Of a stretch of 6,921 nucleotides of DNA, positions 1 through 5,524 are shown in pieces (within the stretch, counting starts at the first letter, position 1; each line of letters opens with the position of its first letter). The DNA comes from an uncultured Desulfovibrio sp. GTDB lineage: Bacteria > Desulfobacterota > Desulfovibrionia > Desulfovibrionales > Desulfovibrionaceae. The notes under the pieces were generated by a model. That model searched no databases, was not told the DNA's origin, and worked only from the letters and a program-made list of their open reading frames with translations. Location: positions 1 to 6,921 of the forward strand of contig CAMBWG010000117.1 in assembly GCA_945871415.1 (NCBI GenBank). Direction: 5' to 3'. A program made the position numbers and the translations under genes.

Positions 1-205
1 GGGCCCAGTGCTGCGCCACGGGTTTGGGGCGGCGCGGGGGGCGGGCAAGCGCCAGCAGCGCACAGCCCAGCCCCAGCCCCAGGGCGGCGGAGGTCAGATG
101 CTGCAAAGGCGCCAGAGCAACGGCCAGCGCCGCCGCCAGCAGCAGACGCAGCCGCGGGTCCCGATGACGGAGAAAGGAAGGACGGACAAAGGGCTGATCA
201 AACAT
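1..205 (-). CDS. nikQ: Nickel/cobalt ECF transporter transmembrane T component NikQ/CbiQ, N-terminal part only
   Basis: Only the first 68 residues are in the window; the gene runs off the left edge. It starts MFDQPF and has HRDPRLRLLLA at residues 14-24, matching the usual CbiQ/NikQ opening (MFDxPF, then DPRLKLL), followed by hydrophobic stretches typical of the first membrane helices. In the ECF family this integral membrane T subunit couples ATP hydrolysis by the NikO/CbiO ATPase to metal release from the NikM/CbiM substrate-binding subunit. The start lies nine bases after the nikL stop and in the same frame, separated by TAA and three codons. I see no good Shine-Dalgarno sequence, so translation may be coupled to nikL. 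An upstream ATG at 213-211 is in another frame and gives no family match. Nickel rather than cobalt is inferred from the linked nikK and nikL, not from this fragment. The ATPase gene is expected to follow off-window. Confidence 0.85.
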   Translation of the reverse strand, partial: MFDQPFVRPSFLRHRDPRLRLLLAAALAVALAPLQHLTSAALGLGLGCALLALARPPRRPKPVAQHWA

Positions 206-214
206 GCGCGCATG

Positions 215-844
215 TTACGGACGACGGCGCGCAAAGTACAGCCCCATGCCCACCAGCCCCATAATCCAGCCCAGACCGCCGACAACATCCTGCAGGCGCG
301 GCCCTTCCTCGCTGCGCGCCGCCAGCTCCCGGCGCAAGGGGGCAAGCTGCCGCTCCAGAGCGCCGTCGATAATGGCGGTCAGTTCCTCCCGCGTCAGAGA
401 AAGACGCTGTTCCTCCTGCGCGTCCGTCCGCGCCGGCGCGGGAGTCTCCGCAACCGTCGGCGCGGCTGCGGCAACGGGAGCAAGACCCGCAAATTCGGCG
501 GCATCCATGCGCCACTCGTTCTGATGCCCTTCCCCGGCATTGATACGGATGCGCAGACCGTGTCCCTTGCGGACAACCTGCGGCACGGGAAAAGAAAATC
601 TGCCGTCGACATCGGTCGTCCCCCGCAGCAATTCCGCGCCGGTATCATCAAAAACCGTAATGACTCCACCCTTGACCGGAGCCTTGCGACGAAAACTGCA
701 TTCCACCGCCACGGAATTCCCTTCCAGCCAGGCAAAGATATTGACGCGATGCGCCAGGGCCGCATCGGCACAGAACAGGAACAGGACAACGGCCAGCGCA
801 ACAGTGCGGCAGGCGCGAAGGGAAAGAAAAAAAGCGCTCGTCAT
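215..844 (-). CDS. nikL: NikL-type accessory protein of a nickel ECF transporter: exported, C-terminally membrane-anchored
   Basis: The 209-residue product has a clear signal peptide (hydrophobic core around residues 15-25, cleavage expected after Ala31 in ALA, before His32). The mature part opens HRVNIFAWLEG and forms an all-beta domain (about 32-116) resembling the carboxypeptidase-regulatory-like fold found in NikL/CbiL proteins. An Ala/Pro-rich linker follows (121-147), then a charged helix likely to be amphipathic or coiled coil (150-180), one membrane helix (about 185-205) and a positively charged tail, RRRP. This predicts a periplasmic domain anchored in the inner membrane. In nickel ECF systems that lack the small NikN subunit, NikK and NikL are the usual accompanying proteins; their exact mechanism is not well settled. 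The start is supported by GGAG ten bases upstream, inside the end of nikM. The gap to nikM is six bases and to nikQ nine, so one operon is clear. Confidence 0.82.
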   Translation of the reverse strand: MTSAFFLSLRACRTVALAVVLFLFCADAALAHRVNIFAWLEGNSVAVECSFRRKAPVKGGVITVFDDTGAELLRGTTDVDGRFSFPVPQVVRKGHGLRIRINAGEGHQNEWRMDAAEFAGLAPVAAAAPTVAETPAPARTDAQEEQRLSLTREELTAIIDGALERQLAPLRRELAARSEEGPRLQDVVGGLGWIMGLVGMGLYFARRRP

Positions 845-850
845 ACGTCA

Positions 851-1477
851 TCAACTCCGGGGCGTATCCGCATGCGCCATGTGCAGCATTTCCGGGCGGA
901 CGCGCGCAATAAAGGATACGGTAAACATGGTAATCAGCCCTTCCGCCACCATGATCGGCGCATGCGCCCCCAGCAGCAGCCCCGCCGCCGTCTGAAAGCC
1001 CTCATCCGTAAAGGCCAGCGCCAGCGCCGTCAGCACGGCCGCCAGCGCCACGCCGAGCGCGCCGCCGCAGAAGGCCGCCACGCGCAGACCGGTCGCTCCG
1101 GGAACGATACGCCGGATGCCGCGCCAGGCATACCAGGAAAGAACCCCGGCAAAGCCCATAGTAAAGGTATTGACGCCCAGAACCGTAATACCGCCGAACT
1201 GAAACAGCAGCGCCTGCAACAGCAAGGCCACAAGAATGGAGGGGAAAGCCGCCCACCCCAGCAGAACGCCCACCAGTCCGTTGAGCACAAGATGCGCGCT
1301 GGCAGGCCCGATGGGAACATGAATGAGCGATCCCACAAAAAAGGCCGCCGAAAGAATGCCCACGCCAATCAGACGGTCATATTCCAGTCTGCGCAGACCC
1401 AGCGCCGTACCGGCAACGGCCAGCACGGCTCCCGCGCCAAGAACGGCGGGAGAAAGAACGCCTTCCGCGATATGCAT
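851..1477 (-). CDS. nikM: Nickel/cobalt ECF transporter substrate-binding membrane subunit NikM/CbiM
   Basis: The 208-residue, very hydrophobic protein starts MHIAEGVLSP. The Met1-His2 start is the hallmark of CbiM/NikM: in solved structures the N-terminal amine, His2 and a further His in the first third bind the metal. That further His is probably His62 here (GPASAHLVLNGLVG, residues 57-70); His53 (SLIHVPIG) is also conserved in style. About six membrane helices cover most of the length, which fits the family. It is the S component that captures Ni2+ or Co2+ and works with NikQ and NikO. The start is fixed by the required Met-His terminus. A weak GGGG Shine-Dalgarno lies five bases upstream, at 1483-1486. 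It follows structured repeat copy A, which separates it from nikK. Nickel preference is inferred from nikK and nikL, since NikM and CbiM cannot be told apart safely by eye. Confidence 0.93.
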   Translation of the reverse strand: MHIAEGVLSPAVLGAGAVLAVAGTALGLRRLEYDRLIGVGILSAAFFVGSLIHVPIGPASAHLVLNGLVGVLLGWAAFPSILVALLLQALLFQFGGITVLGVNTFTMGFAGVLSWYAWRGIRRIVPGATGLRVAAFCGGALGVALAAVLTALALAFTDEGFQTAAGLLLGAHAPIMVAEGLITMFTVSFIARVRPEMLHMAHADTPRS

Positions 1478-1495
1478 GATATCCCCGTATGAGAG

Positions 1496-1634
1496 TATTT
1501 TCAGTTTGAAACGCTGGGCGTTTCAAACTCTACGGCCCGAAGTGAGCTGAAAAACCGCGCTTTTTCCGCTTACTTCGGGCCGGGCGGCTCTCTGCCGCCG
1601 CCTCGCATGTTGCCTTTTTCAAAGGCAACATGCG
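1496..1634 (-). repeat. Structured intergenic repeat, copy A (between nikK and nikM)
   Basis: About 139 bp resembling 5525-5677 over its whole length and in the same orientation. Identical blocks include 18 bases at 1497-1514, 19 at 1570-1588, 14 at 1593-1606 and 17 at 1612-1628. In transcription order it can form four hairpins. (i) 1604-1617 pairs with 1621-1634: 14 perfect pairs, 3-base loop. (ii) GGCGGC (1583-1588) pairs with GCCGCC (1594-1599). (iii) A long stem, 1533-1554 with 1561-1582, has two mismatches. (iv) 1503-1514 pairs with 1518-1529: 12 perfect pairs, 3-base loop. None is followed directly by a U-run, so it is not an ordinary terminator. It begins directly at the nikK TAG stop codon and ends about 18 bases before the nikM start, so it fills the only sizeable gap seen in the nik operon. 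Possible roles are mRNA processing or stabilisation, or attenuation; a REP-like passenger is equally possible. Confidence 0.85.
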
Positions 1635-2405
1635 CTACTTGCCGCGCGGGGCGACAAATTCCATCCAGAGAACGGCCCCGAGCTCCACATCTTTAGGGCT
1701 GCCCTTGTAGTCCATCTTTTCGGCAGCGGTGTTCAGGGCCGCAAAGCCCCACCACCCGGCCCACGGCACGCTGTAGGAGAACACGCCGTTTTCGTCGGCC
1801 TTGACCGTCTGGGTTACAAAATAGGCATTGGGCGGCGTATGGCGCTGGCCCTTGTTGTAGCATTCCACTTCAACGAGCGCGCCGGGAACGGGCTTGCCGT
1901 CCAGCAGCACGCGCCCCTGAAAGACATTTCCGGCATAATTGCCGAAAGGCCGCGTCAACGGCTCGATTTCCGTCTTCAGACCCAAAGGCTCGTCCCAGCC
2001 TTCCTCTTCACCAAAGGCCGCCACAATCGTCTTGGTATAGTGGATGATGAAGCAGTCTTCGGCAGGTTCAAAATAGGGCGTCGGCTCCAGCGCAAACTGA
2101 TAGACGCCGGGCTTCTTCAGCGTATAGGCGGCCTGCCAGGCCTGATGGCCCATGACCTTTGCCGGCGTGAGCAGCTTTGCAAGATTCTCCTTCCTGCCGT
2201 CCACAGTAACACTGAAAGCCCTGGGCGCGGCCATGTCCATTCCCTGCATTTCCATAGGATGCGAGAAGGAAACTTCCAGCTTCAGGGCGGCGTCCTTTTT
2301 TTCCATGACGGTGGACGAAGAGGGAATGACCATTCCAAAATGCGCCTCGGCCTGCGTGGCGAAGCAGAGCAGCAGGGCCAGCCCCGCGCAGCACGTTTTC
2401 CACAT
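1635..2405 (-). CDS. nikK: NikK: periplasmic DUF4198-family accessory protein for nickel uptake
   Basis: The 256-residue product has a signal peptide (core LALLLCFAT, cleavage expected after Ala21 in AEA). The mature protein begins [12 protein letters not shown], the typical opening of the DUF4198 nickel-uptake family. Residues 22-125 form the first beta-rich part, with a Met/His-rich patch [10 protein letters not shown] at 49-58 that could bind metal. Residues 160-256 form a second beta domain with a carboxypeptidase-regulatory-like look ([18 protein letters not shown] at 164-181). No membrane anchor is seen after the signal, so a soluble periplasmic protein is predicted. In deltaproteobacteria this family is found with nikMLQO, and a role in delivering or chelating Ni2+ is inferred from that context. 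The start at 2405 is preferred over an in-frame ATG at 2426 because AGGAG lies nine bases upstream and the signal peptide then has a normal length. It is first in the operon; the stop codon abuts repeat copy A. Confidence 0.85.
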   Translation of the reverse strand: MWKTCCAGLALLLCFATQAEAHFGMVIPSSSTVMEKKDAALKLEVSFSHPMEMQGMDMAAPRAFSVTVDGRKENLAKLLTPAKVMGHQAWQAAYTLKKPGVYQFALEPTPYFEPAEDCFIIHYTKTIVAAFGEEEGWDEPLGLKTEIEPLTRPFGNYAGNVFQGRVLLDGKPVPGALVEVECYNKGQRHTPPNAYFVTQTVKADENGVFSYSVPWAGWWGFAALNTAAEKMDYKGSPKDVELGAVLWMEFVAPRGK

Positions 2406-2414
2406 AGTCCTGTT

Positions 2415-2419
2415 CTCCT
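2415..2419 (-). promoter_or_regulatory. Shine-Dalgarno site for nikK
   Basis: AGGAG on the minus strand lies nine bases before the ATG at 2405. It decides between two in-frame ATGs. The upstream one (2426) would begin inside repeat copy C and put seven extra residues before the signal peptide. Confidence 0.75.
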
Positions 2420-2420
2420 G

Positions 2421-2447
2421 GAGCATTTTCAGTCTGAAACGCTCTAA
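2421..2447 (-). repeat. Core-only copy (copy C) of the structured repeat, in the nikK leader
   Basis: Positions 2425-2442 match the edge of copies A and B (ATTTTCAGTTTGAAACGC) with a single difference. Positions 2437-2447 (AAACGCTCTAA) equal the opposite edge of copy B at 5660-5670. The middle of the full element is absent. The remaining 24 bases form an imperfect inverted repeat (GAGC at 2421-2424 against GCTC at 2441-2444, with TTTCA/TGAAA inside), which could be a small RNA hairpin or a protein-binding site. It ends one base before the nikK Shine-Dalgarno sequence. Confidence 0.7.
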
Positions 2448-2467
2448 CGGTTGCGGGTGAATCGTGA

Positions 2468-2482
2468 CGGGCCACGGGCCCG
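2468..2482 (-). other. GC-rich hairpin in the nikK leader
   Basis: CGGGCC (2468-2473) and GGCCCG (2477-2482) form a perfect 6-bp stem with a 3-base loop. It lies between the candidate nik operator and nikK, so it would be in the mRNA leader if transcription starts in the AT-rich stretch upstream. No U-run follows. Its role is unknown. Confidence 0.4.
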
Positions 2483-2485
2483 GCG

Positions 2486-2536
2486 GTGCATATGCAGGGC
2501 ATACGTAACACGATTTTTAAAAAGATAGCAACAACA
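2486..2536 (-). promoter_or_regulatory. Candidate nik promoter region with a NikR-like operator half-site
   Basis: A strong terminator upstream (2592-2636) means that nikK needs its own start signal, and this is the only AT-rich stretch in the gap (2512-2536, with TTTTTAAAAAT). Next to it the minus strand reads GTGTTAC (2511-2505). This equals one arm of the GTGTTAC/GTAACAC palindrome that I recall being proposed for NikR operators in deltaproteobacteria. The other arm is poor: TATGCAC (2492-2486) keeps only the final CAC, twelve bases away. The spacer contains another inverted repeat, TATGC-CCT-GCATA (2503-2491). I could not define -35 and -10 boxes with confidence. Nickel repression by NikR would fit the genes downstream. 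Confidence 0.4.
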
Positions 2537-2591
2537 GAAATCGGGAATCCCGCCGCCGCAAAAAACCGTACCCGGCGCGGCAGAGAACGCG

Positions 2592-2636
2592 AAAAAAAGC
2601 CGCCTCCCGCAAGGCGAAAACCTCGCGGGAAGCGAC
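2592..2636 (-). terminator. Strong intrinsic terminator after nspC
   Basis: On the minus strand a 16-bp stem (2636-2621 with 2614-2599, three G-U pairs, otherwise Watson-Crick) encloses the loop TTTTCG and is followed at once by seven Ts (2598-2592). It starts about 40 bases after the nspC stop. It separates the polyamine unit from the nickel operon. Confidence 0.92.
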
Positions 2637-2677
2637 AGCAGGAACGCAAGAACCGTGCAGGCACAGGCAGCAGCGTC

Positions 2678-3934
2678 TCAGGAAAGACGGCACTTGAAGT
2701 CTTCGTAGCCGAAGCTCTTCAGAAGCTGGAACGAAGCGGTGGACAGGGGATCTTCGGCGTCGGCCGCGGCATCCAGCACGCCGATGGAAGGCAGACGCAA
2801 ACCGTTGAACGTCGTTGTCTTGACCATGCTGTAGATGGCCATGTCGGCAAAGACAAGGCGCTGGCCGGGTTGCAGCGGCGCGGCAAAGGCATACTCTCCG
2901 ATAACGTCGCCGGCAAGGCAGGACTTCCCGGCGAGGCGACAGGTCCACGCCTTTTCTCCGGGCTGTCCCGCTGTCTGCCAGCAGCCGTTTTCCTGCGACA
3001 TCACGCTGGGACGATAAGGCATTTCCAGCACGTCCGGCATATGGCAGGCGGCGGAGGTATCCAGAATGGCAACGGGTATATCGGCTTCCACCACATCCAG
3101 CACGGTTGCCACAAGCCAGCCCGCATTGAGGGCCACGGCTTCGCCGGGCTCCAGATAGAGACGATCGGCCCAGGAACTGCGCAGGCGTGACACGGTACGA
3201 CACAGCAGGTCAATGTCGTAGTCGGGTCTGGTGATGTGATGCCCGCCGCCCAGGTTCAGCCAGCGGCAGTCCCGCAGGTACGGCGCAAAATTCCGCTCCA
3301 CGGCTTCCACGGTGCGGGCAGCCGCATCGGCGTTCTGCTCGCACAATGTATGCCAGTGCAGCCCCGTAATGCCCTCGGGCAGCCGCTCGGGCATATGACG
3401 CAGACGAATGCCCAGGCGCGATCCCGGCGAACAGGGATTATAAATGGCAACGGCCCCTTCCGAATGCTCGGGATTGATGCGCAGCCCGCAGGTCAGCATC
3501 TTTTCAGGCGTCCCGGCAGCCTGTGCGGCGGCATTATGGGCCGCAATGGTCGGCGCAAAGCGCCGCCACTGAGCGATGGAGTTGAAGGTGATGTGATCCG
3601 CCAGCCGCAGCAGTTCGGACATTTCCTCGTCGCTCCACGCAGCGGCAAAGGCGTGCACCTCACCGCCGAAGCATTCGCGGCCAAGACGGGCTTCATCCAC
3701 GGAGCTGGCGCAGGTGCCGTACAGCGGCCCCTGCCCGCCGTGAGCGGGGTCCCGCGTCAGCCGGGGAAAGACTCCCCAGGCGGCGAAGCCCTTGAGGGCA
3801 AGCAGAATGCGCGCGCCGCTGCGCTCCTGCACCTCCCGCAGGATGGCGGCATTGGCGGCAAGACGCGGCGCGTCAATGACAAAACAAGGCGAGGGAACGC
3901 GCGCGGCGTCCTGAAGCAGTTGCAGATAGTCCAT
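2678..3934 (-). CDS. nspC: Carboxynorspermidine/carboxyspermidine decarboxylase
   Basis: This is a PLP-dependent decarboxylase of the alanine-racemase fold (fold III). It removes CO2 from carboxynorspermidine or carboxyspermidine to give norspermidine or spermidine. With the assumed start it has 418 residues. Motifs in order: ILLALKGFA (43-51) with PLP lysine Lys48; NPCSPGSRLG (166-175); GLHWHTLCEQ (191-200); NLGGGHHIT (227-235), binding PLP phosphate; EPGEA (262-266); DTSAACHMPDVLEMPYRP (292-309) with catalytic Cys297; SCLAGD (338-343); and YSMVKTTTFNG (368-378). It is somewhat longer than the 365-400 residues usual in the family, partly through an extra stretch near 62-72. The start at 3934 rests on where homology should begin (MDYLQLL, then PCFVID); no Shine-Dalgarno is visible there, and the frame stays open upstream to a TTG at 4168. 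The dehydrogenase supplying its substrate lies upstream. Whether the diamine is putrescine or diaminopropane cannot be read from the sequence. Confidence 0.93.
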   Translation of the reverse strand: MDYLQLLQDAARVPSPCFVIDAPRLAANAAILREVQERSGARILLALKGFAAWGVFPRLTRDPAHGGQGPLYGTCASSVDEARLGRECFGGEVHAFAAAWSDEEMSELLRLADHITFNSIAQWRRFAPTIAAHNAAAQAAGTPEKMLTCGLRINPEHSEGAVAIYNPCSPGSRLGIRLRHMPERLPEGITGLHWHTLCEQNADAAARTVEAVERNFAPYLRDCRWLNLGGGHHITRPDYDIDLLCRTVSRLRSSWADRLYLEPGEAVALNAGWLVATVLDVVEADIPVAILDTSAACHMPDVLEMPYRPSVMSQENGCWQTAGQPGEKAWTCRLAGKSCLAGDVIGEYAFAAPLQPGQRLVFADMAIYSMVKTTTFNGLRLPSIGVLDAAADAEDPLSTASFQLLKSFGYEDFKCRLS

Positions 3935-4083
3935 AGAGATATGCGGTTGTGCCCGAAGCTGCGCCGCGGGCAGTTGAAAAGGCGGATTTTTGGGGAAAGG
4001 CCCCTCTGGCTGCGCGCAAGGGTTTTCCTTCCCCAGCCCCATCCTTCCCCAACGCGCTTTATCGGGAGAATGAACAATGCGGA

Positions 4084-4106
4084 GCCGCAGGAATTTTCCC
4101 TGCGGC
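4084..4106 (-). other. Hairpin in the nspC leader
   Basis: GCCGCAGG (4084-4091) and CCTGCGGC (4099-4106) form a perfect 8-bp stem with a 7-base loop. On the minus strand it is followed by TCCGCATTGTTCATTCT, which has scattered Ts but no proper U-run. It may be a weak terminator or a leader structure. Confidence 0.4.
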
Positions 4107-4192
4107 AGCCGTCCCCCGGAAGCAAAACAGGAACGTTCGCCAAAGTTCCGCTTCATTCGACTGAACAAAGCGTGCGGGAAAAGGGACGGAGA

Positions 4193-4215
4193 CGGGGGAG
4201 GAGGGCCCTCCCCCG
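4193..4215 (-). other. Hairpin just after the dehydrogenase stop; possible weak terminator or processing site
   Basis: CGGGGGAGG (4193-4201) and CCTCCCCCG (4207-4215) form a perfect 9-bp, very GC-rich stem with a 5-base loop, 19 bases past the stop codon. The following minus-strand sequence (TCTCCGTCCCTTTTC) has no immediate U-run. Efficient intrinsic termination is therefore doubtful; partial termination or 3'-end protection would lower nspC relative to the dehydrogenase. Confidence 0.4.
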
Positions 4216-4234
4216 CTGCTGTCGGAAACAGACT

Positions 4235-5449
4235 CTACGGCTTTTTGGGAGAGTACACACACTGCCAGGGCAGGCCGTAGCGATTGAGATCGGCCATGAA
4301 GGGATCGGGATCCATCTGCTCCATATTCCAGACGCCCGCCTGCAGCCACTGGCCGGAAAGCATCATTTTGGCGCCGATCATGGCCGGGACGCCGGTCGTA
4401 TAGGAAATGGCCTGCGACCCCACTTCGGCATAGCACGCTTCGTGATCGCAGACATTATAGATGTAAACGGTCTTTTCCTTGCCGTCCTTGACGCCCTGCA
4501 TGACGTTGCCGATGCAGGTCTTGCCCCTGGTCAAAGGACCAAGGGAAGCGGGATCGGGCAGCAGAGCCCTGAGGAACTGAATGGGCACAATCTTCTGCCC
4601 CTGATAGTCCACGGGATCAATGCGGGTCATGCCCACGTTGCCGAGCACTTTCAGGTGATTGAGATAATTGTCGGAAAAGGTCATCCAGAAACGCGCGCGC
4701 CGGATGCCCCTGAGATTGCGCACCAGCGATTCCAGTTCCTCATGATACATGAGGAAGCATTTCTTTTCGCCGATGCCCTCGGGGAAGGAATAATTCATGG
4801 ACCACGACAGCGGATCGGTTTCCACCCATTCGCCGCGTTCCCAGTAGCGGCCGCGCGCGGTTACTTCGCGGATATTGATTTCCGGGTTGAAGTTGGTGGC
4901 AAAAGGCTGCCCGTGATCGCCCGCGTTGCAGTCGATGATATCCAGCACGTGCACTTCGTCCAGCTCGTGCTTGAGCGCCCACGCGGCAAAGACGTTCGTC
5001 ACACCGGGGTCGAAACCGGAACCGAGCAGCGCGGTCAGACCGGCCTCGCGGAAGCGATCCTGATAGGCCCACTGCCATTTGTATTCAAACTTGGCGGTAT
5101 CCAGCGGCTCATAGTTGGCCGTATCAAGATAATGCACACCGCATTCAAGGCAGGCATCCATGATGTGCAAATCCTGATAAGGCAGAGCAATGTTGGCCAC
5201 CATGGCGGGCTTGACATTGCGGATAAGCTCGCACAGCTCGGGCACATTGTCGGCATCCACCTGCGCCGTGGCAATCTCCACGCCATAGCGGCTCTTCACG
5301 CTCGCGGCGATGTCTTCGCAGCGTTTCAGGGTGCGGCTGGCAAGGGTAATTTTGCCGAAAGCCCCTTCGTCTCTGGCGGCCTGCGCCATCTTGTGGGCCA
5401 CGACGCTACCGACGCCGCCCGCGCCGATAATCAGAATATCCTTGGACAT
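4235..5449 (-). CDS. Carboxynorspermidine/carboxyspermidine dehydrogenase (saccharopine dehydrogenase family)
   Basis: The 404-residue enzyme starts MSKDILIIGAGGVGSVVAHK, with the Rossmann NAD(P)H motif GAGGVG at 9-14 and ASRT (37-40) at the end of the second strand. Further stretches typical of the carboxy(nor)spermidine dehydrogenase branch, rather than true lysine-pathway enzymes, are VANIALPYQDLHIMDACL (84-101), GVHYLDTANYEP (104-115), GSGFDPGVTNVFAA (143-156), GDHGQPFATNFNPEINIREV (177-196) and SQAISYTTGVPAMIGAKMML (345-364). It reductively condenses L-aspartate beta-semialdehyde with a diamine in the cytoplasm, and NspC then decarboxylates the product. Length fits the family (about 400). 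The ATG at 5449 is chosen because AAGGAG lies eight bases upstream; the in-frame GTG at 5458 overlaps that site. A promoter at 5704-5732 and a long leader with repeat copy B lie upstream, so this is probably the first gene of the polyamine unit. Confidence 0.93.
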   Translation of the reverse strand: MSKDILIIGAGGVGSVVAHKMAQAARDEGAFGKITLASRTLKRCEDIAASVKSRYGVEIATAQVDADNVPELCELIRNVKPAMVANIALPYQDLHIMDACLECGVHYLDTANYEPLDTAKFEYKWQWAYQDRFREAGLTALLGSGFDPGVTNVFAAWALKHELDEVHVLDIIDCNAGDHGQPFATNFNPEINIREVTARGRYWERGEWVETDPLSWSMNYSFPEGIGEKKCFLMYHEELESLVRNLRGIRRARFWMTFSDNYLNHLKVLGNVGMTRIDPVDYQGQKIVPIQFLRALLPDPASLGPLTRGKTCIGNVMQGVKDGKEKTVYIYNVCDHEACYAEVGSQAISYTTGVPAMIGAKMMLSGQWLQAGVWNMEQMDPDPFMADLNRYGLPWQCVYSPKKP

Positions 5450-5457
5450 GGCGTGCA

Positions 5458-5463
5458 CTCCTT
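5458..5463 (-). promoter_or_regulatory. Shine-Dalgarno site for the dehydrogenase gene
   Basis: A full AAGGAG on the minus strand lies eight bases before the ATG at 5449. It rules out the in-frame GTG at 5458, which overlaps it. Confidence 0.8.
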
Positions 5464-5524
5464 GTTTTCTTGCATGTTCCGGGAGGCGCGGCGCGCCGTA
5501 CGGCAGGGCCGACGGGGCCGCTCA

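Larger units (their letters stand above)
3935..4234 (-). other. 300-bp gap between the dehydrogenase gene and nspC
   Basis: There is no convincing gene here. The nspC frame stays open to a TTG at 4168, but the 78 extra residues look like translated noncoding sequence and precede the family's normal start. The stretch holds two GC-rich hairpins (listed separately) and, on the minus strand, a purine-rich run with three GGGG tracts (4047-4050, 4037-4040, 4031-4034). I found no clear promoter. nspC may be read through from the dehydrogenase promoter, or there may be an unrecognised internal start. Confidence 0.6.

Noticed and set aside
648..854. Alternative 68-residue minus-strand frame at the nikM-nikL junction
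   Set aside because: It overlaps nikL in another frame, and only the nikL frame gives a signal peptide, beta domain and membrane anchor.
8..1492. 494-codon open frame on the plus strand
   Set aside because: It lies opposite nikQ, nikL and nikM. The translation is Arg/Gln/Gly-rich low-complexity sequence with no recognisable domain, as expected opposite GC-rich coding sequence.
1496..1634. Copy A as a plain intrinsic terminator after nikK, or as a CRISPR or IS remnant
   Set aside because: No stem is followed by a U-run, there are no regularly spaced identical repeats, and no transposase sequence or IS-type terminal repeats are present.
1635..2426. nikK start at ATG 2426
   Set aside because: It has no ribosome binding site, begins inside repeat copy C, and adds seven residues before an already complete signal peptide.
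2486..3190. 234-codon plus-strand frame from the nik promoter region into nspC
   Set aside because: It is antisense to nspC, reads through the nspC terminator stem, and has no recognisable domain.
2678..4168. Longer nspC starting at TTG 4168 (496 residues)
   Set aside because: The 78 extra residues cross a perfect hairpin, look noncoding and precede the usual family start; no Shine-Dalgarno supports the TTG. The exact start stays somewhat open because 3934 also lacks one.
4235..5458. Dehydrogenase start at GTG 5458
   Set aside because: The GTG overlaps the AAGGAG that is ideally placed for ATG 5449, and the Rossmann start MSKDILIIGAGG fits the family.
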